Source: SIRX01 sp965214475 (GTDB lineage Bacteria > Actinomycetota > Rubrobacteria > Rubrobacterales > Rubrobacteraceae). Taken from it: 64,000 nt of DNA. The stretch covers positions 2,852,001 to 2,916,000 of the forward strand of contig OZ243953.1 in assembly GCA_965214475.1 (NCBI GenBank), read 5' to 3'. The notes under the pieces were generated by a model, which saw only the letters and a list, made by a program, of their open reading frames with translations, was not told the origin of the DNA and made no database searches. The position numbers were made by a program, and so were the translations under genes. Shown here one piece after another: positions 26,768-35,025 of the stretch. The stretch's first letter is position 1. Each line of letters opens with the position of its first letter.

Positions 26768-27618
26768 TGTACCCGGTACCTTTCGACTACGAGGTCGCCG
26801 AATCGGTTGACCACGCCATAGAGCTACTCGGCGAGCACGGCGAAGACGCCAAGATACTTGCCGGCGGGCACTCCCTGATCCCACTGCTCAGGCTCCGGCT
26901 CGCCGCCCCGACGGTCCTCATAGACGTGGGCCGCATCGACGGCCTGAACTACGTCCGTGAGGAGGACGACCACCTGGCGATAGGTGCTTTGACGCACCAC
27001 CGTCAGATCCACAACGACGACATTGTAAAAGAGCACTGCGGCATCCTGGCCCACACAGCCGGAATGCTAGGCGACCCCTCGGTCCAGCACCGGGGCACAA
27101 TCGGCGGGGCCGTCTCCCACGGCGACCCTTCCGGTGACCTCCCGAGCGTCATAACCGCGCTCGAAGGCGAAATAGTGGTGAAAGGACCGGATGGCGAACG
27201 CACCATAGCCGCCGCCGACTTCTTCCTCGACTGGCTCTACACGGCCCTGGACGAAGGGGAAGTCGTCACCGAAGTCCGAGTCCCCAAGCTCGGCTCCAAT
27301 ACCGGCTGGTCGTACAAGAAGTTCTCCCGCCGTTCGCAAGACTGGGCGGTTGTAGGGGTCGCCGCAATAATCGAGAAGAGCAACGGCAACATAGACTCGG
27401 CCCGCATCGGCCTGACCAGCATGGGCTCCACGCCCATAAGGGCCACCGCGGTCGAAGAAGCTCTCTCGGGCGCCAGCCCAGACGACGTCGCGGAAGCTGC
27501 GAACTCCGCCGACGAGGGCACTAGCCCGGCTTCGGACGACGCTGCATCTGAGGAGTTCCGCCGCCATCTGGCGCGGGTGTGGACCCGCCGGGCGGTCGAA
27601 GAGGCTATAGGGCGTTGA
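26767..27618 (+). CDS. coxM: molybdenum hydroxylase FAD subunit, CoxM
   Basis: A 283-residue FAD-binding medium subunit. FAD pyrophosphate contacts are in ILAGGHSLIPLLRLR and HRGTIGGAVSHGDPSGDLPS, the two glycine blocks of the CoxM/CutM family. It accepts electrons from CoxS and passes them on to the respiratory chain. It starts at GTG 26767, overlapping the coxL TAG by one base, and its own TGA overlaps the TTG start of coxD. The order S-L-M differs from the M-S-L order of the classic form I coxMSL operon, consistent with form II. Confidence 0.95.
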   Translation: MYPVPFDYEVAESVDHAIELLGEHGEDAKILAGGHSLIPLLRLRLAAPTVLIDVGRIDGLNYVREEDDHLAIGALTHHRQIHNDDIVKEHCGILAHTAGMLGDPSVQHRGTIGGAVSHGDPSGDLPSVITALEGEIVVKGPDGERTIAAADFFLDWLYTALDEGEVVTEVRVPKLGSNTGWSYKKFSRRSQDWAVVGVAAIIEKSNGNIDSARIGLTSMGSTPIRATAVEEALSGASPDDVAEAANSADEGTSPASDDAASEEFRRHLARVWTRRAVEEAIGR

Positions 27619-28538
27619 CCGAAAGCGCTGACGGACGCCGGGGGGCATTGCCTTCCGGCGTTTCTTCTTCCCCAGAGTTTCAGCAGCGGTTGCGGGAGGA
27701 CGACTATCTGGCCGGGGAGGGGCTATCCACGGCGATCTTCCTGGCCCTCAAGCTCGGCCGCCCTTTGTTCCTCGAAGGTGAGGCCGGGGTCGGCAAGACG
27801 GAGGTTGCGAAGGTTCTCTCCCGGATGCTCGACACCCCGCTCATTCGGCTGCAGTGCTACGAGGGCATAGACGTATATCAGGCCGTTTACGAGTGGGACT
27901 ATCCGAGGCAGCTACTCCACATTCGGGCGGCGGAGGCGTTTGGCGCCGAAGAGAACCGGAAGCGATTCGAAGACGAATTGTACACGCGGCAGTTTCTGGT
28001 AAGCCGGCCGTTGTTGCAGGCGTTGGAGCACGAGGGTCCGATGCCGCCGGTGCTGCTCATAGACGAGGTGGACCGGGCCGACGATGAGTTCGAGGCTTTC
28101 CTGCTGGAGATACTCTCTGAGTTCGCGATCACGGTCCCTGAGCTCGGCACAATCCAAGCTGACCGTCCCCCGATAGCCGTCCTGACCTCTAACCGGACCC
28201 GCGAGGTCCACGACGCCCTCAAACGCCGCTGCCTGTACTTCTACATAGACCACCCTACTTTGGAGCGGGAGGTCGAGATAGTTCGCCTCAGAGTGCCCGG
28301 CGCGGACGAAGAGTTGGCCCGTCAGGTGGCGACCGCCGTACAGCGTTTGCGGTCGTTGGATCTCTACAAACCGCCTGGTGTCGCCGAAACCCTGGACTGG
28401 ACCGAGGCGCTCGTCGCCCTGGGCGCGAAAGAATTGGATGAAGACCTGATCGAGGCTACTTTAGGCTCAGTGGTGAAGTACCGTGAGGACCAGCAACGAG
28501 CTTTGGGTGCGGCGATGAGCCTGCTCGCGGGGGGATAG
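27615..28538 (+). CDS. coxD: MoxR-type AAA+ ATPase, CoxD
   Basis: About 307 residues starting at TTG 27615 (TTGA overlap with the coxM stop). Walker A is LEGEAGVGKTEVAKVLSRML; Walker B is PVLLIDEVDRADDEFEAFL; sensor 1 is IAVLTSNRTREVHDALKRRC. In Oligotropha, CoxD is a membrane-associated ATPase needed to build the [CuSMoO2] centre of CO dehydrogenase. A form II enzyme lacks that copper, so here CoxD may serve sulfuration or folding of the Mo site. It resembles the MoxR at 21039-22037 closely, including the RLQCYEG block. The next gene overlaps by one base. Confidence 0.94.
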   Translation: MTESADGRRGALPSGVSSSPEFQQRLREDDYLAGEGLSTAIFLALKLGRPLFLEGEAGVGKTEVAKVLSRMLDTPLIRLQCYEGIDVYQAVYEWDYPRQLLHIRAAEAFGAEENRKRFEDELYTRQFLVSRPLLQALEHEGPMPPVLLIDEVDRADDEFEAFLLEILSEFAITVPELGTIQADRPPIAVLTSNRTREVHDALKRRCLYFYIDHPTLEREVEIVRLRVPGADEELARQVATAVQRLRSLDLYKPPGVAETLDWTEALVALGAKELDEDLIEATLGSVVKYREDQQRALGAAMSLLAGG

Positions 28539-29689
28539 TGACCGAGACCGCGCTTCAGCAAACCTCGATGCTCGACGCGGCGGTTGCGTTTGGGCGGTTG
28601 TTGCGCCGGGCCGGTATCAACGCCGGGACCGACCGGGTGGTGGAGTTCGCCCGGGCTCTGGAGGAGTTGGACATTGCACGGCGGGAGGACGTGTACTGGG
28701 CTGGCAGGATCACGCTCACATCTCGTCCCGAAGACGCCGTACTTTACGACAAAGCGTTCGAGGTTTTCTGGGAAGGCATGAGCCGCTCCAAGCCTTTCCG
28801 ACAGCCGAAGATGAATCTCTCCGTCTCTGTAGAAGACTCCGTTCAGCCTCCAAAGAAGTCTGTGGAGAAAGACCCGAAGGGTGAGGAGGCTGTCCGTTTG
28901 CGCTACAGCCCGGTGGACGTGCTCCGCACCAAAGACTTCGCCCTCTACACCGCCGAGGAGTTCGACGAGTTGCACCGGCTACTTGCAGGCCTCAGCTTCT
29001 CAGGCGCGTTGCGAAAGAGCCGGAGGTTGGAGCCCGCCACGAGAGGCCGTCACGACCCCCGCCGGACGCTGCGGGGCGCTTTGCGAACCGGCGGGGAACC
29101 TATCCGACACCGCTTTCGCCGAACGAAAGACCGGCCCCGGAAGGTAGTCTTTCTCTGCGACATCTCCGGCTCTATGTCTTCCTACAGCCGGGTGTTGCTG
29201 CGGATGTTGCACGCAGGGGTCTCTTCCGGTGAATCTGTGGAGGCTTTCGTTATGGGCACAAAGCTCACCCGCGTAACCCGAGAGCTGACGAGCCATGATC
29301 CTGACCGGGCCTTTCAAGAAGCCGGCGGCGCGGTAAAGGACTGGTCCGGCGGAACCCGACTCGGGGATACAATAAAAGAGTTCGTGGATCGCTGGGGCCA
29401 GCGCGGTATGGCGCGAGGCTCCGTAGTTGTCATACTCTCTGACGGCTGGGATCGGGGAGATGTGGAAGTTCTAGCGGAGCAGATGAGACGCATAAAACGG
29501 TTGGCTCACAGGATCATTTGGGTAAACCCGCTAAAGGCCGCACCTGGCTACCGGCCACTTGCGAAGGGCATGGCTGCCGCGCTGCCGCACGTAGACGTCT
29601 TTCTCTCGGGACACAACTTTGAGTCCCTGGAAGAGCTGGCCCGGGCCGTCGCAGGGGCGGTCACGGATCGGCAAGGAGGTACAGGATAA
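28538..29689 (+). CDS. coxE: VWA domain protein, CoxE
   Basis: A 383-residue CoxE protein with a VWA domain in the second half. The MIDAS motif is VFLCDISGSMSSYSRVLLRM (DxSxS) at about residue 208, followed by DWSGGTRLGDTIKEF and VVVILSDGWDRGD. The N-terminal part is the VWA-associated CoxE helical region, beginning with FGRLLRRAGINAGTDRVVEF. It is the expected partner of the CoxD ATPase. The start GTG 28538 overlaps the coxD TAG. Its stop TAA (29687-29689) overlaps the probable start of the next gene. Confidence 0.94.
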   Translation: MTETALQQTSMLDAAVAFGRLLRRAGINAGTDRVVEFARALEELDIARREDVYWAGRITLTSRPEDAVLYDKAFEVFWEGMSRSKPFRQPKMNLSVSVEDSVQPPKKSVEKDPKGEEAVRLRYSPVDVLRTKDFALYTAEEFDELHRLLAGLSFSGALRKSRRLEPATRGRHDPRRTLRGALRTGGEPIRHRFRRTKDRPRKVVFLCDISGSMSSYSRVLLRMLHAGVSSGESVEAFVMGTKLTRVTRELTSHDPDRAFQEAGGAVKDWSGGTRLGDTIKEFVDRWGQRGMARGSVVVILSDGWDRGDVEVLAEQMRRIKRLAHRIIWVNPLKAAPGYRPLAKGMAAALPHVDVFLSGHNFESLEELARAVAGAVTDRQGGTG

Positions 29690-30000
29690 ATCCCGTCGTA
29701 GACAAAGTTGCCCAGTGGCGCGAGCAGAACAAACAGGCCGCGCTCGCCACGGTGGTAAAGGTCGAGCGTTCCGGGCCGCTGGGACCGGGGGCCTCGATGG
29801 CCGTGAGCGAGGATGGTCAAGTGGTCGGCTCGGTCAGCGGCGGCTGCGTGGAGCCTGCGGTCTTCGAAGAGGCGATAGACGCTATAGAGACTGGGAAACC
29901 TCGGCTAGTGACCTATGGCATCTCCGACGACGAGGCGTTCGGGGTGGGTCTGACTTGTGGTGGCATCATCCACATCTTTGTTGAGAAAGTGGAGTGGTAA
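29686..30000 (+). CDS. XdhC/CoxI N-terminal domain protein
   Basis: About 104 residues of an XdhC_CoxI domain: LATVVKVERSGPLGPGASMAVSEDG then GSVSGGCVEPAVFEEA and FGVGLTCGGIIHIFVE. XdhC proteins load or protect sulfurated molybdenum cofactor for delivery to the large subunit. The best ribosome site (AAGGAGG) points to ATA 29686-29688, which overlaps the coxE stop just as ATGA would. The first standard start, GTG 29752, would remove 22 conserved-looking residues. So either ATA initiates or an ATG has mutated. The Rossmann half of XdhC is in the next gene. Confidence 0.88.
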   Translation: MNPVVDKVAQWREQNKQAALATVVKVERSGPLGPGASMAVSEDGQVVGSVSGGCVEPAVFEEAIDAIETGKPRLVTYGISDDEAFGVGLTCGGIIHIFVEKVEW

Positions 30001-30806
30001 TGGGCGAACTGCTGAGGCGCTGGCGCGAGGCGCTGGCCGACCAATCGCCGGTCGCGGTGACTACGGTGATCGAGGGTCCCGGGACAGGGAGCAAGCTGCT
30101 CGTAAGCCCCGACGACTACGAGGGTACTGCGGGAAATGCCGACCTGGACAAAGCGATGGTCGAGACCGCACGCGGACTCCTCGAAGGTGGGCGCACGGAG
30201 ACCGTTCACTTCGGGCCGACCGGCCAGCGTCGCATGGAAGATGTTTCGGTCTTTATCCAGTCCTTTGCCCCGCCCCCTAGAATGTACGTTTTCGGGGCCA
30301 TAGATTTTGCTGCCGCCGTGGCCCAGGTCGGCAAGTTCATGGGTTACCGGGTTACGGTGTGTGACGCCCGTCCCGTCTTCGCTACCCGAGAGCGGTTTCC
30401 GAGTGCTGACGAGGTGGTCGTCTCCTGGCCGGACGAGTTTCTGAAAACGGCTGAGGTGGATGGGCGCAGCGTAATCTGTGTGCTGACCCACGATCCTAAA
30501 TTCGACGTGCCGGTACTCAAAGAGGCTCTAAAGACCGAAGCTGGCTACATCGGGGCGATGGGAAGTCGAAGGACTCACGACAACCGGACGGCCCGGCTCA
30601 AGGAGGAGGGTGTTACAGATGAGGATCTTTCGCGTATAGCAAGTCCCATCGGGTTGGACATTGGGGCGCGGACGCCGGAGGAGACGGCGGTGGCTATCGC
30701 CGGGGAGATCGTGGCGCTGCACACGGGGCATTCGGGTGGTAGGCTCGCGGAACGTTCCGGTCCAATCCACGCCCCGGAGGCCGGTGTCCGGGAGAAGACC
30801 GGATGA
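30000..30806 (+). CDS. XdhC-family protein with Rossmann domain (CoxF/CoxI-like)
   Basis: About 268 residues starting at ATG 30000, in a TAATG overlap with the previous gene. The first 90 residues resemble another XdhC-type domain (LADQSPVAVTTVIEGPGTGSK). The rest is the XdhC Rossmann domain: RMYVFGAIDFAAAVAQVGKF, YRVTVCDARPVFATRERFP, and GYIGAMGSRRTHDNR. It should bind NAD(P) or Moco and act with the preceding protein in maturing CoxL. The usual VxGxGxV fingerprint is FGAIDF here, so nucleotide binding may be altered. Confidence 0.92.
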   Translation: MGELLRRWREALADQSPVAVTTVIEGPGTGSKLLVSPDDYEGTAGNADLDKAMVETARGLLEGGRTETVHFGPTGQRRMEDVSVFIQSFAPPPRMYVFGAIDFAAAVAQVGKFMGYRVTVCDARPVFATRERFPSADEVVVSWPDEFLKTAEVDGRSVICVLTHDPKFDVPVLKEALKTEAGYIGAMGSRRTHDNRTARLKEEGVTDEDLSRIASPIGLDIGARTPEETAVAIAGEIVALHTGHSGGRLAERSGPIHAPEAGVREKTG

Positions 30807-30807
30807 T

Positions 30808-31443
30808 ATGGGCCGCATGACTAGCGTTTCGGCCATCGTACTCGCCGCTGGCGCGGGAAGTCGGTTCGGCGGCGGCAAATTGCTCGCCCCGTATCTCGGT
30901 CGAACCCTGATCGAGGCTACCCTCGACGGGCTGTGCGAGGCTCCGGTGGATGAGATAATTTTGGTGGTTGGGAAACAGGTGGAGGAGCTACGAAGCGTGT
31001 GCGAACCTTACGGGGTCCGTGTGGTAGAGAACCCAAGTTGGGAAGAGGGAATGTATACCTCGGTGCGGGCTGGTCTGGCGGGGACGGGGCCGGGTGCACA
31101 CGCCGCGGTCGTACTACTGGCGGACCAACCGCTTGTGGGTTCGGAGGCCGTCTCTAAACTTGTTGCAGCCTTTGAGAGAGGGTCGAGCTTGGTGGTCGCT
31201 ACTTATGACGGCGCGCGGCGTAATCCGGTGCTTTTTGGGCGAGAGGTGTGGTCGCTGTTGAAGGAGGAGTTATCAGGTGATGAGGGGGCGCGGGGTTTCA
31301 TAAAGCGCCATCCGGAGTTGGTGACGGAGGTCCCGTGTGATGGTGTGGCAGACCCTGCTGATGTGGATACGGTCGAGGATCTTGGCCGCTTAGAAGAGAG
31401 CGTGGCCGGTGAGGCTGTGCCCGAACAAAGGAGGAGAGCATGA
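30808..31443 (+). CDS. MobA/MocA-like molybdenum cofactor nucleotidyltransferase
   Basis: About 211 residues with a MobA-type glycosyltransferase-A fold. The nucleotide-binding motif is AIVLAAGAGSRFGGGKLLAPY near the start, and the metal-binding loop is VVLLADQPLVGSEAV. In this operon it most likely transfers CMP to molybdopterin (MocA activity), since CoxL-type enzymes need the cytosine dinucleotide form. ATG 30808 or 30817 may be the start. Its stop overlaps the coxG start by ATGA. Confidence 0.92.
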   Translation: MGRMTSVSAIVLAAGAGSRFGGGKLLAPYLGRTLIEATLDGLCEAPVDEIILVVGKQVEELRSVCEPYGVRVVENPSWEEGMYTSVRAGLAGTGPGAHAAVVLLADQPLVGSEAVSKLVAAFERGSSLVVATYDGARRNPVLFGREVWSLLKEELSGDEGARGFIKRHPELVTEVPCDGVADPADVDTVEDLGRLEESVAGEAVPEQRRRA

Positions 31444-31880
31444 AGCTGGAGAATGAGTTTACGGTGAATACGCCTATAGATCGGGTCTGGGAGGCGATGC
31501 AGAATCTGGAAGAGGTCACGCCCTGCCTGCCCGGCGCCCAACTCACCGAGCAACGTGGCGACGAGTACAAGGGCACCATGACGATCAAGATGGGTCCTGT
31601 CAAACAGACCTACAACGGTACCGTCAGCATCGAAGACACCGACGAAGAGAATCACCGGGCGGTCATCAAAGCGGAGGGCAAGGACAAACGAGGCCAGGGC
31701 ACGGCTTCGGCGACTATTACCTCGACGCTGAGCGAAGAGGGAAGCGACAGCACCCACGTCCACGTAGAAACCGACATGCACCTATCTGGCAAGGTGGCCC
31801 AGTTCGGGCGCGGCGTCCATAAGGACGTGGCCTCGAAGGTCATGGGACAGTTCGCCGACTGCCTGGAGGGCAAGCTCTAG
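31440..31880 (+). CDS. coxG: CoxG, SRPBCC-family carbon monoxide dehydrogenase accessory subunit
   Basis: A 146-residue START/SRPBCC-fold protein: FTVNTPIDRVWEAMQNLEEV, TPCLPGAQLTEQRGDEYKG and GTASATITSTLSEEGSDSTH are CoxG hallmarks. CoxG recruits the enzyme to the cytoplasmic membrane in CO oxidisers. Its gene overlaps the MobA-like gene by 4 nt. It is soluble and has no membrane tail; the next gene encodes a close paralogue that has one. Confidence 0.94.
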   Translation: MKLENEFTVNTPIDRVWEAMQNLEEVTPCLPGAQLTEQRGDEYKGTMTIKMGPVKQTYNGTVSIEDTDEENHRAVIKAEGKDKRGQGTASATITSTLSEEGSDSTHVHVETDMHLSGKVAQFGRGVHKDVASKVMGQFADCLEGKL

Positions 31881-31899
31881 TAGAGGGGGGAGTGAGGAT

Positions 31900-32619
31900 A
31901 TGAAACTAGAGAACGAGTTTACGGTAGACGCGCCGGTAGACGAAGCGTGGGAGACGATGATCGACCTCGAAAGGGTAACGCCGTGCTTGCCGGGAGCAGC
32001 TCTCACAGAGCAAGAAGGAGACGAGTACCGGGGCAAGATGACGGTCCGGCTCGGACCCGTAAAGCAGGAGTACAACGGGACCGTCAAGTTCGAGGAGACA
32101 GACGAGGAAAATCATCGGGCGGTGCTCAAGGCAGACGGGAAAGACCAGCGGGGCCAGGGTACGGCGTCGGCCACCATTACCTCGACGATGAGTGAGAAGA
32201 ATGGCGGCACCAAAGTTCATGTCGAAACGGACATGCAGCTCACGGGAAAGGCTGCACAGTTCGGCCGGGGTGTACAGGAGGACGTGGCGACGAAGTTGCT
32301 GACCCAGTTCGCCGATTGCTTGGAGAAGGAGATCCTGGGCGAAAACGTGCAGGAAGAAGAGTCCGAACCTGCCGCGGAGAGCACGAACGGGTCAGGTGCG
32401 GAAACCGAGGAGGCTGAAGCAGCAGCGGCCAGCGCCAACGGTTCGGAAACGGAGTCCGAAGAAGAGCAACCGGTGCGTAAGATCCAGCAAGAGAGCGAGG
32501 TGGAACCGCTGGACCTCGGTGCGGCGAGCTACGAAGCGGTACTCAAGCGGGCTGCTCCGGTAGTCGTTGGTATCGTGTTGCTGCTCGTCGTGATCCGGCT
32601 GGTTCGCCACCGACGCTAG
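31900..32619 (+). CDS. CoxG paralogue with C-terminal membrane anchor
   Basis: 239 residues. The first 145 match the preceding CoxG closely (FTVDAPVDEAWETMIDLERV, TPCLPGAALTEQEGDEYRG), showing tandem duplication. An acidic Ser/Asn/Glu-rich linker of about 60 residues follows (EESEPAAESTNGSGAETEEA). The end is a single membrane helix, AAPVVVGIVLLLVVIRLV, with RHRR on the inside. CoxG is known to tether CO dehydrogenase to the membrane; this copy appears built for that, with a flexible arm. Its stop overlaps the convergent Crp/Fnr gene by 4 nt. Confidence 0.9.
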   Translation: MKLENEFTVDAPVDEAWETMIDLERVTPCLPGAALTEQEGDEYRGKMTVRLGPVKQEYNGTVKFEETDEENHRAVLKADGKDQRGQGTASATITSTMSEKNGGTKVHVETDMQLTGKAAQFGRGVQEDVATKLLTQFADCLEKEILGENVQEEESEPAAESTNGSGAETEEAEAAAASANGSETESEEEQPVRKIQQESEVEPLDLGAASYEAVLKRAAPVVVGIVLLLVVIRLVRHRR

Positions 32620-33332
32620 AGAACTTTAGAGGGAACGCCGAGGGTTGCTGTACGCTCCAAGGTTTCCTGATCCCGGATGTGGATCTTGCGTCGCTTCAAC
32701 TCTATGGCACCCAACTCCTGAAGTTGACCGAAGGCGCGGGTAACAGTCTCGCGCTTAGAGCCGATCATGGCGGCGAGTTGCTCATGCGTATAGCGGTTGG
32801 GGATCTTGATGCCCGCCCGGGTTATCACACCCTCGCTGTCTATAAGGCGCAGGATGAGGCTGGCGAGCCGGGCTGGAACTTCCTTGAGTCCGATGTCTTC
32901 CATGCGGGATTCGCAGAGCGAGAGCCGCTCGCTAAGGATGCTTATGAGCTTGATGCCCACCTCGGGCTTGTCGCGTACTAGTTCTTCTAGCTGTCCCCGG
33001 TTCATGGCGCAGACCACGACCGGCTCCATCGCCTCGGCGTACGCTCCCCGGAGCCGCTGGGAGGTGAGAGACATCTCTCCAAAAACCTGCCCGGCGTCTA
33101 CTATGGCGAGCGTCAACTCCCGACTGTCGGGGGCAACGGTGTACAGCCGCACCCGGCCTTGCTTGAGCATGAAGAGTTTCTCGCTCGACTCTTCCGGCGT
33201 GTAGAAGATGCGGCCTTTCTCCACATGAGTGTCTGGGATCCGTCGGCTGAGTTCTTTCAACTCTTCCTGTGAGAGGGACTCCAGCACCTCCATCATGGAG
33301 AGAAGCCGGATTTTTTCTTCCGGGAGCAACAT
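32616..33332 (-). CDS. Crp/Fnr-family transcription regulator
   Basis: A 238-residue regulator. The N-terminal cyclic-nucleotide-binding-like beta roll runs from about 20 to 140 (GRIFYTPEESSEKLFMLKQG, DAGQVFGEMSLTSQRL). The winged helix is at 165-225 (NRYTHEQLAAMIGSKRETVT). No Fnr cysteine cluster is visible and the cAMP-contact residues are only partly kept, so the ligand is unknown. It converges on the end of the cox operon, which makes control of that operon plausible but unproven. No clear TGTGA-type site was found in the 23.6 kb promoter region. Confidence 0.92.
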   Translation of the reverse strand: MLLPEEKIRLLSMMEVLESLSQEELKELSRRIPDTHVEKGRIFYTPEESSEKLFMLKQGRVRLYTVAPDSRELTLAIVDAGQVFGEMSLTSQRLRGAYAEAMEPVVVCAMNRGQLEELVRDKPEVGIKLISILSERLSLCESRMEDIGLKEVPARLASLILRLIDSEGVITRAGIKIPNRYTHEQLAAMIGSKRETVTRAFGQLQELGAIELKRRKIHIRDQETLERTATLGVPSKVL

Positions 33333-33373
33333 GGTGGCCTCATTTTATACTGAACTGGTGTTCGGGAGCATCG

Positions 33374-34733
33374 CTAACCTTCGTACGAGGTTACGCGGGC
33401 CATGCCGGTCTCCATGTGGTAGGCGTTGTGGCAGTGGAAGAGCCAGTCGCCGGGGTTGTCCGCCACGAAGTCCAGACTGAGTTCTCCGTGCGGCTCTACC
33501 ATGACGGTGTCTTAACGGTCCGCGCCCCGAGCTATTGTCTACCTGGAAGAAATGGCCGTGTAGGTGCATTGGATGGGTCATCATGCTCCCGTTTTGCAGG
33601 TTGAGGCGGACCCACTCGCCTTCGCGCACCTCTAGAGGATCGGCATTGGGGTAGAGCTGGTCGTTTATGGCCCAGGCGTAGTTGCCGTGGTCCCCCGACA
33701 GCGTGAGGTCGAGCGTGCGATCCGGGTCCCCCGAAGGAAAAGATTCCTTGCCCGCGGCGCGCAGGTTTCTGTAGGTGAGCAATTTGCCGTCCAACTCTTT
33801 TGGAACGAGATGCGCCGGGGGCGGGGTTGCCTCACCACTCTCTTCGTAGCGGAGGATGGTGTGGGCCAAGTCGCTCTTGCCCTCCGGTGAGGCGCCGATC
33901 TGCCAGACGCCCGGGTTGTCCGCCTCGACGAGCACGTCGTAGCGCTCGCCCATTCCTACCCGCACCGCATCAACCTTCTTATGCTCGACTGGCAGGCCGT
34001 CGGCGTGGGTAACGGTGAGCTTGTGACCGGCCACGGCGAAGCGAAAGGCGGTGTCGGAGGCAGGGTTCACGAGGCGCAGGCGCACTTTCTCTCCCCGCCG
34101 GACCTTCAGCGTTTCGGGATCTTCCGGAGGTCGACCGTTTACCAAGTAGAGTGGGTAGGAGAGATCTCCCGCCGCCCCGTCTTCTCCCATGCCACCCATC
34201 GTTCCGCCCATGCCGCCTCCGGTATTCTCCAGTTGCGTCAGGGTCTCCTCGGGCGTACCGGAGATACCGTCGAGCCAGTCGTCAAGGGTGAGGGTGTATT
34301 CCCGATCGTAGGAAAGTTCCTCCTTTTTGGGCTCTACGATGAGTGGCCCGTAGAGTCCCCGGTCTAGCTGGAGTCCCACGTGAGAGTGGTACATGTAGCT
34401 TCCGGCTGTGGGCACGACGAACTCGTAAACGAACTCCTCGCCGCTTTTTATGGGCGGTTGGGTTACTTTCGTGACACCGTCCATCTCATTCACTATTGGT
34501 AGCCCGTGCCAGTGTACGGTGGTGTCGGTGGGGAGGCCGTTCTGTACCCGGACGCGCAAGGTGTCGCCTTCCGTAGCCCGGATCTCCTGTCCCGGCACTT
34601 CTCCGTTGTAGGCCCAGGTCTGTACCTTGCGCGACTGATCCACGGCGACTATCTCGGGGTAGCGGTCGAGCAGAACGCCGTGGACGAGCGTGCTCTTGCC
34701 GGACCCCGCGACACCCGTTACCGTCGCGAGCAC
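33374..34733 (-). CDS. multicopper oxidase with UvrA-derived N-terminus, 3' frameshifts
   Basis: A laccase-like oxidase: TTVHWHGLPIV, YMYHSHVGLQLDRGLYGPL and HPMHLHGHFFQV supply copper ligands, with Met/Gly-rich GGGMGGTMGGMGED between. The first ~33 residues are foreign: VTGVAGSGKSTLVHG and AVDQS are the Walker A region of a UvrA paralogue, joined in frame to VQTWAYNGEVPG, replacing the usual secretion signal. Near the end, G losses around 33512 and 33525 throw the last copper block out of frame; the correct reading is FHCHNAYHMETGMARVTSYE, stopping at 33374. The uncorrected frame runs to 33345. As it stands the protein would lack type 1 copper and export. Confidence 0.85.
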
Positions 34734-34755
34734 GCCGAGCGGTATCTGGGGTCAT
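34656..34755 (-). pseudogene. UvrA-paralogue fragment fused to the oxidase
   Basis: From 34755 the frame reads QIPLGVLATVTGVAGSGKST, then LVHGVLL...VAVDQS, matching the second ATPase half of UvrA-like proteins (IPLG..VTGVSGSGKSTL...DQS). A stop codon precedes QIPLG, so only this piece remains. It ends at the oxidase junction near 34655. Confidence 0.7.
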
Positions 34756-34763
34756 CGCATGAT

Positions 34764-34884
34764 TGATACTGTTGGCGAATTCCGATGCAGGGTTCTGGAC
34801 GCCGTTTTTGGGTCATTCTTGGGCTAGGATCGACTAAGGTTTGTCCTCCTTCGACCGTCCTCGACAAATTCGCCAACAGTATCA
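34764..34884. mobile_element. 121-bp MITE-like element with 18-bp terminal inverted repeats
   Basis: TGATACTGTTGGCGAATT (34764-34781) and its exact complement AATTCGCCAACAGTATCA (34867-34884) bound 85 bp with no coding capacity. TGAT flanks both sides directly (34760-34763 and 34885-34888), like a 4-bp target duplication. No transposase with these ends is in the window. It lies just upstream of the UvrA fragment. Confidence 0.6.
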
Positions 34885-34907
34885 TGATTTCGGGAGAATT
34901 GTACGTT

Positions 34908-34945
34908 TAGGGTGGTCCAGATACCTAGACTTCTCATCCACCCTA
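34908..34945. repeat. 8-bp inverted repeat downstream of the TetR gene
   Basis: TAGGGTGG (34908-34915) and CCACCCTA (34938-34945) can form a hairpin about 80 nt after the tetR stop. No T-run follows on the minus strand, so terminator function is only possible. Confidence 0.35.
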
Positions 34946-35025
34946 GCTAGTAAATAGACTTATGTTTCCGGCTTATGACTACACTGCGCTGGCCTACTCG
35001 ACCGACACTAGCGCGGCTGAACCAG

